NCBI GenBank assembly: GCA_001599915.1 | Contig: BCIG01000014.1 | Span: 310,001 to 374,000 of the forward strand | Direction of reading: 5' to 3' | DNA from: Symbiotaphrina buchneri | Taxonomy: Eukaryota; Ascomycota; Symbiotaphrinales; Symbiotaphrinaceae | Length of the DNA stretch: 64,000 nt | In this document: piece by piece, positions 21,772 to 34,807 of the stretch | Position numbering within the stretch: position 1 is the stretch's first letter | Layout of the letters: each line of letters starts with the position of its first letter | Notes under the pieces: model-generated | What the model saw: the letters and a program-made list of their open reading frames with translations, nothing else | Told to the model about the DNA's origin: nothing | The model's database searches: none | Position numbers and translations under genes: made by a program

Positions 21772-23218
21772 ATGATCAAGGCGACGTTCTTCAGCAAATT
21801 CCTCACGAAAGAAGGTACAGTACTACCGAGAGTAGAAGTGGCAGGAAGTGCTCGCTGTTGACCACTCTCAGGTCCAAAGGTACTCCACCAGGTTCCTTCC
21901 GGTGCGGTCGTTCCAGATCTGGAGTCGTCATCCAGCCAAGTGCCCCTATTTGACTTCTCGTCCATATCGGAATACCTCATCCCGCGGCAGGAGTTCTGTG
22001 ATCGGCTGGTCAGTATCTGCACCAACCACTATCGGGTCATCGGTTATCCCGTATGCATCACCAGCCGAAGCTATGACCGCAACGAATTGATCTTCAATTT
22101 CTCCCTTGTCTTGGAGGAGGCTACGGAGAGGAGCGCGTATGAGAGCGTGGTGAGGAAGATCGCACGCTTGCTGCGCGGCTTGGAGGAACAAGGTGGATTT
22201 GTGTCCCAGGACACGGATGCGGAGCTGGGCGATGGAAGCAAGATCTATGCGCTGTGCGAGATGATACTTGAAGACCTGAACAACTATTGTGAATGCATGA
22301 TACCCATTGGTAAGTCGGTCAACGGTGCTGTCCATGATCGGACCATCAGGGCTGACCACTGATAGACGACTCGAATACCATCAATATCAAACTCTTCCCT
22401 ACCTACCCGCCCCCGCCGCCGGTGAAGTCGTGGCATGTACCCCTCTCTACTGTTCGTCTGGAGTCACTGATGGATGAGAACTGGGACCTGACCATGCAAA
22501 AGGTGAGAACGGCAACCTTGGGTTAACTCGTGCTTACATGCTATCCTTCAGGTGGTCCCGTATATCAATGGCGTGAACTCTGTGCATCGAATCGCGGAGC
22601 TGGCTGACGCCTCACTGGCGTTGGTACGTAAGGCTATCGCTCACCTTCTCTACTACGGCTGTCTGGTGATGCTCGATGTCTTCCAATTCGGAGCCATCTA
22701 TGCTCCTACCGCAGAGATGGGCGACTTCGTCCGTAACCGTGCTCTGCAGACGGAGTGCGCGCAGTACATCTCAACCGCTGGTATGATCCTTTGCTAACGT
22801 CGGATCCTCGGCCATTTCGGGTACTAATGCTAGCACAGGGACGGTTTTAGAGCCGACCCAGCTTGTGAGCCTGTATAGCTCTCTCAAACAAGGGCAGACG
22901 TTGAAGAACTGGTGCGTTGAGCACCATGAGCAGGTCGCATCCATTGACGTCCGTCGCTTCATCACGTTCGGGATCATCAAGGGCTTTCTCTACCGCGTGC
23001 ACAAGTACGCTGTGATGACGAGGCCTTCGATTGCCGCTGGCGGCGTTGTAGGAAAAGCAAGCATCGGCGGCAGTAGCCGCAAGGGGGAGCTACCTCTGAG
23101 CAGGTATCTTGATGGCAAACATTGCTTTGATCAAATCTGCACCGAGATGGGCATGAGCGAGAAGGAGGTGCTCTCTAAACTGAGGAGCTATGGCGATGTC
23201 TTCATCATTCATCGGTAG
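21772..23218 (+). CDS. NPR2: Nitrogen permease regulator 2, GATOR1/SEACIT subunit
   Basis: Npr2 with Npr3 and Iml1 forms the GTPase-activating complex that turns down TORC1 at the vacuole when amino acids are scarce. Five exons, 21772-21814, 21872-22309, 22366-22502, 22552-22780 and 22839-23218, give 408 residues. The first exon is only 43 nt and encodes MIKATFFSKFLTKE; the join GPKVLHQVPSGAVVP restores the longin-like N-terminus of NPRL2. Further conserved parts are YRVIGYPVCI, YRRNELIFNFSLV-like sequence (here SYDRNELIFNFSLV), YINGVNSVHRIAELADASL (winged-helix region) and RRFITFGIIKGFLYRVHKY. The fourth intron has a CTAAT branch point near its acceptor. All junctions keep frame. Confidence 0.95.
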
Positions 23219-23574
23219 CAGAGACGGTTTGTCGTTTTGCTCCGGACATTCTGAATGTACCACTGTACGATACTCTGCTTCTGTAGTTATGATATACATT
23301 TTCCAAGGCTGTGTAACCAGGGTGTAAATGGCACAAAACTTCCAGCGGATCCTCTAAACCCAAGAGCCGGTGTACACACCATGTCTCCTGATTTCCCACA
23401 TCATGGACAGTCCTTGCTACTGCGCCGTTCTTCGCAACGCGTTCTTTGCAACAGTAGACCATCTCTGCACCGAGCTGTAAAACTGCCCGCACATACCCCT
23501 TAGATCTTATAGTACATTGCAAGGCTCCTGAAGCTAGAACAGGGTGGCAGCAGAACGATCATTAGACCAGTGTA

Positions 23575-24765
23575 TTAGGAAGTACTGAGATCATAGTTTT
23601 GATAATCGCACACGCACTGCTGGTCCGTTTGTTCAGCGGTTAATCCTGCAGTTATTTGATTACCGAGTTGCCCATTGATCAACTCGAAACACTCTGGGAC
23701 ATTTGGACCGCCGGCTGACGCTTGCGAAATGCTTACAGCATAAGGCCAAGGTTCGAATTGTTGAACCGGTCCACCACTAACAACAGCTGCAGACTGTGTG
23801 GGAGATGATACCGGGGCTGAAGCGGTGGACGAGGTGGAATTGGGATAAGTCTTTGCTAATCTGGTATACAAATTCGCCTCCAGCATGGTGCTGTTGTACT
23901 GGCACAAAGCCTGGGTATTATTGTTTGTCAGGTTCGTGGCAGGTATCACCGTCTTGCTGAGCACCACGGAAAACGTGTAATGTTCAGTATCTTGGCCCGC
24001 ATCGACCAAAGTCAGTGATGAGTTCGTGAAGGTCAGGGAGAAGGGATCTTCTGAGGAGGATATCCTGTAGCTGCTCAATCCGGTGTCCGAAAACGAGATT
24101 ATCCAGTTGAACGTTGTCATGGACGCCGCCGGGTCAGAAGCGTACGTAGAATAAGGATAACAACTCCATGTGGCAGGGTTGGAGGTGCAATTGGCAATGA
24201 CGCTGGAGAGAGCAGTGACAAAAGAATAAGATCCGACAGGGAATTGAGCGTCATCCGCGCCAGTTGTGTTTGCCGCGGGTGCTACTGCTGAGCTACGATA
24301 TGTCAGTGCATAGCCGGTGACATGATATCAGAGGACTCACTCGTTCTGGTGCCGTTTCCGCAAGCCCAGCGAGAGACCAACCGCCAGACCGACTATCACG
24401 AGCGCAAAGAAGATCGCAGCAGCAAAGAGCCTCTTCCAGCCGCCGCGACGCGTGAGTTGCGTGCGGTCCCTTAGGCTCGTCAGGCCGTTACGCCCGGCGG
24501 GATCATGAGGACTGTAGGGCGGAGGAGCAGGTCGAGGGGGAACAGCAGGGGTCGGCGCATGCTCAGGGGTCGATTTGTCTCCGTTGTCGAAGAACCTGGA
24601 GAATAAACCCTTCCAGCGGTCTTCGCGCTGGCTTGCCGTGGCACTCTCGCCGCTTTCAGGAATCACACTGAGGCGAGGCTCATCACGGGCACGGCGCTGG
24701 AGAGAGCGCCGAGGTGACTGGTTTGGGGAGTCGAGCCATGAGGTTCCCGGCCCCGGTGCACCCAT
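23575..24765 (-). CDS. Single-pass membrane glycoprotein of unknown function
   Basis: Two exons, 24765-24341 and 24292-23575 (48-nt intron), give 380 residues. The first 110 residues are cytosolic in character: Arg-rich, then Pro-rich (PAVPPRPAPPPYSP). A strong hydrophobic helix (LFAAAIFFALVIVGLAVGLSLGL, about 113-135) follows, ending in RKRH. The rest has many N-glycosylation sequons (NTT, NCT, NSS, NLT, NNNT, NST) and paired cysteines, with a Ser/Thr-rich segment near residue 300. This fits a type II protein with a secreted domain. I recognise the layout from conserved but uncharacterised Aspergillus proteins, often misnamed for a Tat signal. The role may be cell-wall or surface related, but nothing in the sequence proves it. 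Confidence 0.75.
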
Positions 24766-25045
24766 TGCTTACCCTCCTCATTCAGCAGGGACGCGAATCC
24801 GGGCGCAATGGGAGGAGGTTGCCTACGCCCTTCAACAACACGACACGGGAAGTCTCATATCCTGCAGGGACAGGACCCAGAAGCAGTTATGTTTCCACAG
24901 CCACATGGCAAGAGCACTGGTCATCACTTTCGGAGAAGCCACAACGGTCCATCTCATATGGGGGCATCAGCTTCGCCCATCCTGACTCCCTGAAGCACGA
25001 GTACATCAGGTACTTGTAGAATATCCATACTCCGTAAGGTAGGTG

Positions 25046-25090
25046 CCAATGTCAATAATATGCTTGTCATTGACATTATTATTGGCCAAT
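25046..25090. promoter_or_regulatory. Cluster of CCAAT boxes with a 9-bp hairpin
   Basis: CCAAT at 25046 and 25086 and its complement ATTGG at 25081 fall within 45 bp. Between them AATGTCAAT (25048-25056) and ATTGACATT (25069-25077) form a perfect inverted repeat with a 12-nt loop. CCAAT is the core bound by the fungal Hap/AnCF complex. The cluster lies about 280-325 bp before the start of the minus-strand glycoprotein gene. Confidence 0.45.
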
Positions 25091-25433
25091 GGCGTCCATA
25101 ACTCTCTGGCGCTAAGGAAGCTTGCACCTGCAGGACACAGAATACTCGTACTTTAGCGCCCGGTCTTACTGCAGGACGGGATGCTTTCGAAGCTCTGGGC
25201 AGCTAGAGGTTATTCGTACCTCAGCTGCTCAGGGGTGATCCTCGCTAGTGAGCTTTATCCAGCGTCCAATCGTTCAGCGGCGCATCATGGTAATAACAAC
25301 CTAGACTTTTGGAGCCCGTACGGAGTAGGCAGAAGCAAGTCCAAAAGCTGTTCTCAGAGGTACATGTTAATACCCTATCTAGTGGAGGCTATTGCTCAGA
25401 CCTCATAAAAGACCTGAAAAGAACATTTAGGTG

Positions 25434-27990
25434 TCAAGCAGGTGATGGAGAGCTGCTCCGCTGCACCACAGCCTCGGACTCATGCCCAGTGTTCGACGAC
25501 TCCTCGTCACCGCCCACTGCCCCGAGGTATGTCGGAGCGTCTAACTCCTCGTGCCCTTCCACCCAGACTCTGTTCAGTTCTTCCGCAATCTCTTCCCTTC
25601 GTTTCCGCCATGTGTCGACCATAGCCAGTTTCTGTCTTAATTCCTGCAGTTCCCTCTCTACACCAAGCTTTTCCTTCTCCGTTCCAATCTTCTCGAAGTT
25701 CCACTCGACCCTTTCATCCCCGAGACCTAGGATAAGCATATAAGCATGGTACTTCTTCAACGAGGCGCGTGTCGAGACGGTAATCAATGTGATGCCCTTT
25801 TCCTTGGCTTTCTCGTAGAGGAGACCCTCTACATCCGAGGATACTGCAGAGGTCCCCTCGTCAATGAATGCATAACGCGGCTCCTACACCACAGGTGTTA
25901 GTGACGCATTTGCATGGAGGGCGCAAGGAGCTTACATGATACATCAGCCGGGCCATTGCCATTCTCTGCTTTTCACCGCCGGAAAGCACATCTTTCCACT
26001 CTTTCTTGCAATCCCATCCCCCTTGGCGATCCGGCAAGTATCCCAACCTCACCTCTTCCAGTATTCGGCTCAAGTCGTTATCCCTCTTTCCACTTTCTCG
26101 CATGTCTATCTCTGTATGTGGATAGATGACTTGGTCTCTCAAGGTACCAATGCTGAGATACGACCGTTGCGGGAGAAACATGATGCCGTCGGTTCCTATA
26201 CTCCTGGGTCGACTAACTAGACCACGATATACTGGCCAAAGCCCAGCGGCAATGCGAGCAACCGCTGACTTTCCCACCCCGTTCGGACCGGATATTAGCA
26301 AATGCTCCCCCGAGTGAACCACGAACGAAAGTGAATCTATCAATTCGTCACCTCCACGAGGGTATACAGAAGGTGCTACGACCGGCACGTCTTCGAACCG
26401 CACGCCATCGAAACCCTTGTGAATGGTACCTTGCACATCGGCAAGAGAAAATAGTTCCGGGTGTGTGCCACGTGGAGGGAAGTATGCATTCGCGTGCACC
26501 CGATGGAGCGTCGAAATCAGCGTATAGACCCGGGAAGTATACCCCGCCAGCTCGGATAGGTCTTTGATGGAGTACATCATCCTTCCCCCAGCGTCAGCCA
26601 AAGAGAGCATCAGTCGCTTGTTAGTGATGAACTCCTTCATCCTGCCCTTTTCTCTAGTCGCTTTATCCCAGGTTTCAGCACGCTCGAGAGCACCGCCAAC
26701 ACCACCCCAGGCGGGAAGGAGCACTGGCAGCGCTGTGAACAAATAACCCCATGCTGACCAGCTGTACTTTAAGATGAAATCTTCTAACATATTATAGCGG
26801 ATCTTCAGGCTGTAAATACCCTCCATCCAGCTCTTGAGCTCCTTGAAGCCTTGATCCAGGAACACTTTCTCCATATCTGCTCCACCATAGAATGCTATCT
26901 CATCAGCGTTCGCAATGAGGCGTGCATGGAGACCCCGGAATTCCCCTTCTCGTCGACCTTCCACAGCCTTCAACTTTCCAAAAGGCGGGGACAGTTTGCG
27001 CAGTAGAGTTGCTGTAAGAAAATAATTGCTCATTATACCAGTGAATGCCAGCGGTCCAAGCGACCGGAAAAGCTGGTAATTGAAAACACAGAGATCCACA
27101 AAGGGCTTGCCCAGTGACGAATACAAAGATGCTGCCGCGGTGCAAAACAGCGTCAGATCTTGTGTGATAAATTGGTCAGCTCCCTGCCCAATGCCACCAT
27201 CGAGATTCGAAAGCTTATAGTAGTTGAGGTTGTCGTTGAGGTAAAGATCGTGAATATATCGGGTAAGTCTCGTGCGAAAAGCTATCGAAACTTTGGATTG
27301 GAGGAATTTGATCATCGCGTTGGTATAACTGGCAAGGCTTCCTATACCACACCATTTGACAAGGCCCCAAACAAAGCCGCGGCCGTTTCCAGCAACCAGG
27401 TCTCTGACTATGGCACCATCTAGTCGAGCGACAACTAGCGACAGGTACGTGCGTAGCAAGAGGAAGACGCCATGTCCGAGGAGAAGGCCGGTCTCTTTGC
27501 AGTTCCAGCGAGGCACCATAATACTGAGCAGACTCAAGAACTGATGAAGGAACGCCAGGTTGAGGCCAGGTCTGGTCTGGGGCGGCGGGACCTGTGGTGT
27601 AGATTGCCCATCGGTGAGGCCTGCTGCACGGGGTGGTTGCAGAAAGAGCCTTATATGAGCATCGAAGGTTGTCGGTTTCGTTGGACGGATGTCAACCCGA
27701 GCAGTTGCAGACTTATATGGCACATATATTATTCTCGACCCGCCCTTACCGCGTAACCCTGAGTTGCGTCGGACCAGTCTCTTCCCAGTCTCCTGTTCTG
27801 CACGTCTTCTCTTCCACCATAGGGCACCGCCGTAGCCCGAACCAAGGATGGAGAGTATAAGGACAAGTGTAGAAAAGACCTTGGCCGACCGTGAAGATTG
27901 TTGAATATGTGAGCGAAGCCTGGCCAAGTACTGATGGTAGAATTGAAGGATCGGGTCTTCGGAATATCTCAGGGTCGACTGGACCGCCAT
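25434..27990 (-). CDS. Peroxisomal ABCD-family half-transporter (Pxa1/Pxa2 type)
   Basis: Imports very-long- or long-chain acyl-CoA into peroxisomes for beta-oxidation, as a dimer. Two exons, 27990-25936 and 25883-25434, give 834 residues. An N-terminal helix ([22 protein letters not shown]) and a basic segment precede the ABC membrane domain. The EAA-like loop [15 protein letters not shown] marks the ABCD family. The nucleotide domain has Walker A GPNGVGKS (568-575), signature LSGGEKQR near 669, Walker B YAFIDEG with catalytic Glu694, and the switch His-type region near [16 protein letters not shown], here with [10 protein letters not shown]. The C-terminus is a coiled coil ([23 protein letters not shown], given in part). 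I cannot decide between Pxa1 and Pxa2. Confidence 0.9.
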
Positions 27991-29856
27991 CTTGGACGCC
28001 TATAAGGACTTCAAAAGCCTATCCTGCTCCGAACATAGAACGGTTCCCAAGCGCCACTTCAAGGCATCGTTTCAGCTCCCCCAGACAGGGCGAAAGCAGT
28101 ATTGTGGCGGTGATACACTGTCTGCTCCTCGTCAAGGGGTATGGTTTCTCGGTATAAAATGGGAGGGTCGCTTCAAGGCTTTCGGGTTTCGATAGTTGGG
28201 AATCCTGCGGAGGACAGAAGCTTGGCGTCACAGCTTCAGATATCACATCGGCACCTTCGTGCGTGAGTTAGATGATGTCGACAGGCACAATCACTGGGAA
28301 TGAAAGCTTGGTTTGGAGGAGATGAGGTACTTGTGCAGTACTTTGGTCCGTAGGGAAGGCGAAGGTACCTTAGGTGGTAAGGTACGAGGTACGTCAACTG
28401 GCGAACGTGGGGAAACCTCGGCGACTTGTGAACGACGATCCGGGGCCGGGCCCTTCCGCAGCCCCACAGATTGGTGATCGATTGTACTATCGCATTCACA
28501 ATTCAATGTGCTGCGCTTGTGGCAGTAAGCAAGTAAAACAATAATCTCAACAGTTGAGGAGATATCTTCATCAGGCCGCTGTCGCTCAAGTTGCGCCAAA
28601 TACCTTACACTTGTGCCTGTTACATTCGTGAATTACGGCGCCATACCCCTACAACATTTATGGGTCATTGTCGCTTTTCAGCCGATCTACGAAATGGGTG
28701 GCGATTAGAGTACGACTATCCAGAAGAAACAAACATCGTCGAACGAGTGGATGTTTTCCAGCATCAAACGGCCGCCAATTGACGGGTTGGATAAGAAGGT
28801 GCAGCACAGGAGGCGAGATAAGGCAGTGCGATAATACTGAGTAAGGTAGGTACAAATACCCGTCTTCCCGTAGCTTTTTCTGGACCAGGCCAGGGGGTAC
28901 GGATTCGAAGTGGGTACAGGTTACCTCCCGCCTTTGAAGGGTCGAACGACAGAGAAAGGCAAACACGAGTGATTTGTTACTCAGATGACCCTACCATTTG
29001 CCTTGGAGGGCGGCCTTGGTGGGTAAGGTGACAAGACAAGACTTCAGGTACCTTGCCTTAGGAACAGTACGGTACGGTACCTAAGGTTGTCGGTAATGTA
29101 GAATGACCCGTGCTCTGTTCTCCCTTGCTGGTCATCCGCTTTTTACCTGGCCCGCCATCCCGTGTGGCTATCCATCCGTGCCTCATCTCATGTGTGCATC
29201 CACCATCAGGCGCATGTTGTGTCTTCGATGGAACATTCATTGTAGACAAACGCCAAAGAAGGCCTGTACCAATAGTTGTACTACCTCACCTGGAACGACC
29301 TCTTGCGCCTTTTACGGAGTACCTACACCTACATACTCCTCGAACCTCGAGTCCCAGCTGCGCAGTATTATTGGATGGGTGCTAAGACTGGGTGATTATC
29401 GTGTCTGATTGGTTGCCCAGCAAGCTTAAGCGGCAGTCAATCTCGCTTGGCTGGCTTTCGGTCGCAGGCGCTCATCAACTACTGCGGTACCCCCAGGATT
29501 TGTAGCGAGTGACCTTTACCTGACCTCTCGACCCGAGAGCATCATCACGCATCAATCCCACGCGGAGCTCCAGCCTCGGACGCCAATCCCTCAGCTTCAC
29601 CTGCATCTGTTCTCCTGCACGCAACTCGGCAAACAGCCAAGGTCTAATCTAGCATCTTCAGATATTTTGGCGAGGGTTGAACCAACGTTGAGTGAATGTT
29701 TTGCGCCAGTGTCATACGGCAGAGACGCAGCTTGTCTCGGAGAGGCTCAGTCATTTGGAAAGCGGACGTCGAGCGCATCGAACGAAATCGGCGGCTCGCG
29801 GCTTCTATTAGCGGTGTGAACAGCCAAAACAGTCCGCAGGGTGGAGACGGAAACCG
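27991..29856. other. Divergent intergenic region (ABCD transporter / PSR phosphatase)
   Basis: About 1.9 kb without a supported gene. It is rich in GGTACC, TAAGGTA and CCTTAG strings (28363-28395, 28842-28860, 29044-29090) and has a TACGGAGTA copy at 29313. Long 5' leaders or a noncoding transcript are possible. Confidence 0.5.
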
Positions 29857-31968
29857 ATGAGTAGCGCCAGCATACAGCAAGGTGGAGGGGATGGCCCTGC
29901 CTCAACCACAATCGAACCGGAGGTTGCGTTGAGCAACAATTCGCAATTGTCACAGTCCCATACGGGTAGGTCCATGATCTTCGTTGATGCAGGGCTTTCC
30001 AGCTGCTCAAATTTCTGCTCGAGACACGCTCCTGACACCGTGACTAGGTCCTTCCTCAACGGAGAATGATATCCTCCCCATATCAGAAACTCAACCTGAA
30101 TCAGGACTAGCATCTGGTGGCATGTCCGCCTCCAAAATGCCATCTGCTGTGGAAGGCTCGAGCGGAGACGGCTCTGGCAATGTGGCGAGTCCGTCCAAAA
30201 CGACTCTCGATGCCTCTGGAAGGCCTCAGCGAAAACGTTCACTACTGGATGTTCCATCTCGCTCATCATCTGCAGCAAACTATGAGCCATCGCCTACCTC
30301 TACCGTCCTGACAGGAGCAACAGTGAATAACTCGGCTGAGCGACTCCATCGTAACTCGAAGGGGAGCTTGTTGCGAAAGCGTCGAGCGGGCAGTGTAGCT
30401 AGTAGTCAACGATCTCAAACCGCGCCAGCAAACGAGAAGCCAGCGGAAGAGGCGCCTGGGTTTGGGACCTCAAAGTCAGACTCAGAGAGGGTGAGAAAGG
30501 GCGGAGTCTCGCGTTTCCTTGCATTTCTCAGTTGTTGCGGGATACCTGAACATGCAAACGCTGTCGATACCGAAGGCCCTGCCGTGCCAGCAAAACCGAC
30601 AGTACGGTCGACGACATCGAAGGAACGACAATCTACACCGGTCACTAAGCAAGAAGTCACCGCTGCCGAAGGCAGCACCACGGAAGCAAAGGCAATGATC
30701 GAGGAAGAGGGCAATGGCACCGGGAAGGGGTCCGTTAACCCAACAGGGCTCCATGGCCAAGAGCAGATGTCCACATCGTCAGATACAGCTGTGGCTCAGC
30801 CTCTAGCAGGTCAAGCAGTATTTCCAACACTTTCCGACGTCAACCAAAACCGCTTAGGAAGCGTTCCAGTACCTCTCTTGCCCGATTCGACAGCCAAAGG
30901 TAACAGGACTCCGCCAATCTATCCGGTGTCGGCTACACCCGCCGATCTCAAGGTCGTAGTTGAGGCGCCGACCCCTATAATAAAGCAAGACGAGGCGGAA
31001 CTCGCCATATCTGATCGGACCCCAGAACAAGCGAGAAGAGACAGCGATATTGAAATGGCAGATGCTTCCATCCCAATACCTGGTGATGAGCAAGAGTTGT
31101 CTGGTTCTGGTCAAGTGGCAACACAGACGACACAGATTGACCTACCACCGCCGCCTCCGGCTGCTGAACGTGAGGAGAAGGCTGAGCTCGCGAAGGCTCG
31201 CAACCAGGATGTTGAAGTTCCAACCACTCCTATTGAGCATCAGCAATGGCTTCTCCCACCTATCGATCCTTCCCTTAAGGGAAGGAAATGCTTGGTATTA
31301 GATCTGGATGAGACATTAGTCCATAGTAGTTTTAAGGTCTGGCCTATTCTCCCTGAGTCCTTCAAGCAACGTACTGATCGCGCACAGGTTCTGCACCAAG
31401 CTGATTTCACAATACCTGTGGAGATCGAAGGGCAGTATCACAACGTTTACGTAATCAAACGTCCTGGAGTGGACCAGTTCATGAAACGTGTAGGAGAGCT
31501 GTACGAGGTTGTCATATTTACTGCTTCTGTTTCGAAGGTAAAAATACACATTCGCTGCTTCGTATCGTTGCTGGATGCTGATGGTGACCTTGCAGTACGG
31601 CGACCCGTTACTGGATCAGCTTGATATTCATCGTGTGGTACACCATCGTCTCTTCCGTGAAAGCTGCTATAATCACCAGGGCAACTATGTCAAGGTTAGT
31701 CTACCGCTACCCAGCCGGTCGAATGAGTTCAGGGAATAGCCTAACCTAGTTCCAGGACCTTTCTCAAATCGGCCGTGATCTGCGCGAGACCATCATCATC
31801 GACAATTCGCCAACCTCCTACATCTTCCATCCACAACACGCTGTACCCATAAGTAGCTGGTTTTCTGATGCACACGACAACGAACTCCTTGATCTGATCC
31901 CAGTCCTGGAAGATTTGGCCGGTCCCCAGGTCCGAGATGTCAGCCTAGTGCTTGATGTGGCATTATGA
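29857..31968 (+). CDS. PSR1: CTD-like (HAD/FCP) phosphatase of the Psr1 type
   Basis: Four exons, 29857-29965, 30048-31537, 31596-31694 and 31756-31968, give 636 residues. The first 400 residues are low-complexity. A short motif [15 protein letters not shown] (about 150) resembles the palmitoylated di-cysteine that holds yeast Psr1 at the plasma membrane, though here it is internal. The C-terminal phosphatase has [14 protein letters not shown], with nucleophile Asp455 and Asp457, then [79 protein letters not shown] and [21 protein letters not shown]. Psr1/2 act in the general and sodium stress response. Absence of membrane helices argues against Nem1. Confidence 0.9.
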
Positions 31969-33008
31969 CGCGAATATATGTCCTGACCGTGCAAGGCACG
32001 CTTTAGAAGCAAGCTTAATCTCTTCTTTTCTTTGTGTTTGCTTCATCTGCATAGCGATTTTCGGTGCTTTACTGAGTTCGAAGACCGGCGACAAGGACGC
32101 CTTCATATCACATGCTCTCGAGATCGGCATCATTGCAGAGCACATTTGGATTCGCGTAAGGAACTGCTTAGGGTTGGCAACAAAAACGGGGTTCACGATT
32201 TTGAGCACAGTTGCTTCCGTTCTTGATTAGCATTCTTGCCCTTTCTGAGCGATTGATCATCACCATCGTCAGCAGCACCTGCTCTCGGCGAGCATTTCCT
32301 TTGTCTAGTTTGGAGATATTGGCGGGCCCTGGAGATCAGCCCATCTCCCACCTTGAACATAATCGTCTATTCAGATCTCAGTCAGCGACTGTCAAGGCAC
32401 CTTATCGGTGATTATCAATGGTGTCGAGGAGTTGATCATGTATATGTTGCTGCAGCATCGGGCACCTCACTCCTGTACCACGAGCTGCTGTTGGCACCTA
32501 CCTATATCTTTGCATTGTGTCAGACATGGCTAGGCTACTTGGTGTCGTGAGGAATTTGCTGGGTGTCTTCAAGTTCTGTAGAGAGATAATTGACCTCTGA
32601 TACTGCCATTGACGACAACATCGGCACCTAATTGACCTTTGGCCTCTCGGGTGGTGTGATGTGCCTTCTTACTTCGTAAAGGGGCCAATGGTACCTTAAG
32701 GTAAGGTAAGCCAGGCTAACCATAAGGCTGAGGGGTAAACGGTTGCGCGGCAGAGCAAGTCTACAAAATTAGTGGCAAAAACATTATCCGGCATGCCGGC
32801 CATCTCCTATGCAACTTGTTTTCCGTGGGGTACCTGTACTCGACCGAGTGAGCCCTACTGGCGTGATCATTGTCCCGCTCCTGCACGAACTGCATTATTC
32901 GATCTTAGACATCTGTCCGCTACGGTTGTCCCTACTCTTCTTTCCAAACGGTGCTCTCATTGCTCGTCTGAAAACCTCTGCCGGTGAGGCTGCACGGTGT
33001 TGCCCACC
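31969..33008. other. Intergenic region between PSR1 and SDS22
   Basis: No gene is seen. A TACTTCGTA copy lies at 32670-32678, followed by GGTACCTTAAGGTAAGG at about 32690. Confidence 0.5.
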
Positions 33009-34497
33009 ATGTCCTCGGACGGAGCCCCTCCTCCCGCGAAGAGCAACGACACTGGTCCAAGAGATAGCAAAGGCTGGGATGGCAAGCTGCGTGTGGAGAA
33101 ACGCGCTCTGATCACGAATCCAGGGGCTGTGAGCGATCCCGAGTATTCCGACGAGGACGCGCCGCCGGTTGAAGAAATTGCTGCAGACGAAGGTATTTCG
33201 CATACTCGCAGCTCTATAGGAGACCGAGAATGTTAACACCGTCAACAGATCTTCTACAAGACTATCCCGATGATACAGATGTTTGTCAGCCCATCAGCTA
33301 TCTCCTTTGGGTGGTAGACCTGTTCTAACGTCCGTCTGCTGGTCAGGAGATCGACCTCGTCCATTGTCGCATCAAGTCCGTACCCGCATTGCATTTAGAC
33401 CGGTTTGGAAAAGTGGAGGTACGTGGTATCCTGACTGGGAGCGGGACAGACATGCTCACAGTGCCTGGCTATAAAGAGACTATGTCTTCGCCAGAACCAG
33501 ATCTCGGACATCGAGTTACCGTCATCGCTAGGGGAGACGTTGAGGGAGCTGGACCTGTACGACAACCTGATATCGCACATCAACGGGCTCGAAGATCTAG
33601 TGCATCTCAAGAGCTTGGATCTGAGCTTCAACAAGATCAAGCACATCAAGAAAGTCAGCCATCTGAAAGAGTTGACCGACATATACTTTGTACAAAACAA
33701 GATCTCGAAAATTGAGGGACTAGATGGTCTGAGCAAGCTGAGGAACTTGGAATTGGGAGCAAACAGGATAAGAGTGCGCGCCTATTGCGTCATAAAGGGG
33801 AGGCGTCTGTCCCGGTCGACTGACATATGAGTAGGAAATCGAAAATCTCGATACACTATCTAGTCTAGAGGAATTGTGGCTGGGCAAGAATAAGATCACA
33901 CAACTCAAGGTATGCCGCGAGGTTAATGCAAGGTTACTCGAAACTGTCTAACGAGTTACTTACAGAATCTCTCACCACTGTCGAACCTCAAAATATTGTC
34001 GATCCAATCCAACCGTCTGACCCGACTGGAAGGTCTAGGGGAGCTGTCGAACCTGGAGGAGATCTACGTGTCCCATAATGCCCTGACCGAGATAGCTGGC
34101 CTCGAGAAGAATGTAAGACCGCGCGCCTGGAAGCATGTGTGATCGTATAGCTGACAGGGGAACTCACAGGCTAATCTTCGAATCCTGGACGTCTCGAACA
34201 ACCAAATCTCGCACCTTACCAACCTCTCTCATCTCGAGCACCTCGAGGAGCTGTGGGCGTCGAACAACCAGTTGGCTTCGTTTGAAGAAGTGGAGCGAGA
34301 ACTGAAGGACAAGGAAGAACTTGAGACTGTGTACTTTGAGGGGAACCCGCTGCAGACGAACCAGCCGGTCCTGTACCGGAACAAGGTCCGCCTGACCCTG
34401 CCGCAAGTGAAGCAGATAGATGCGAGTAAGTGAAGCGCTAACCTGCAGTTGACTTGGCCTGTGCTAATCCGTAAATGCAGCTTTCGTGAGGATATGA
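33009..34497 (+). CDS. SDS22: SDS22, leucine-rich-repeat regulatory subunit of protein phosphatase 1
   Basis: Binds PP1 (Glc7/BimG) and is needed for its proper nuclear action in mitosis. Eight exons (33009-33192, 33249-33280, 33347-33418, 33477-33773, 33835-33909, 33966-34112, 34170-34425, 34481-34497) give 359 residues. An acidic N-terminus is followed by about eleven SDS22-type repeats of 22 residues, such as LRELDLYDNLISHINGLEDL, LKSLDLSFNKIKHIKKVSHL, LRNLELGANRIREIENLDTL and LKILSIQSNRLTRLEGLGEL, then an LRR cap (ELETVYFEGNPLQTNQPVLY). The last exon encodes only TFVRI. Several introns fall between repeats. Exon phases all close. Confidence 0.97.
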
Positions 34498-34807
34498 TGC
34501 CATCAATTTAGGGCTACTGGCCGAACTATCATTTACGTGGGCGTCATGATGCGAGATAGGACTCCGTGTCACATTGCAAGGAGCCATGGTGGCGTATTCG
34601 CAGGGGATTTGTGTTTCAATTGCTAGGTTACAATGGCAGGTAGAGTTATGCCTGTGTGCGCTCCCAGCTGGAATGCAAACGGTGCTCGCAGCCGTACAGG
34701 ATCCCGGACAAGAAAAGCCATAAGAAAGTCAGCCACGGCCCGACCTACTCAAAGAAACACCCCCGTGCTCTTTCCCACACTCATCCTACTTCATGCCAGG
34801 CGGCACT

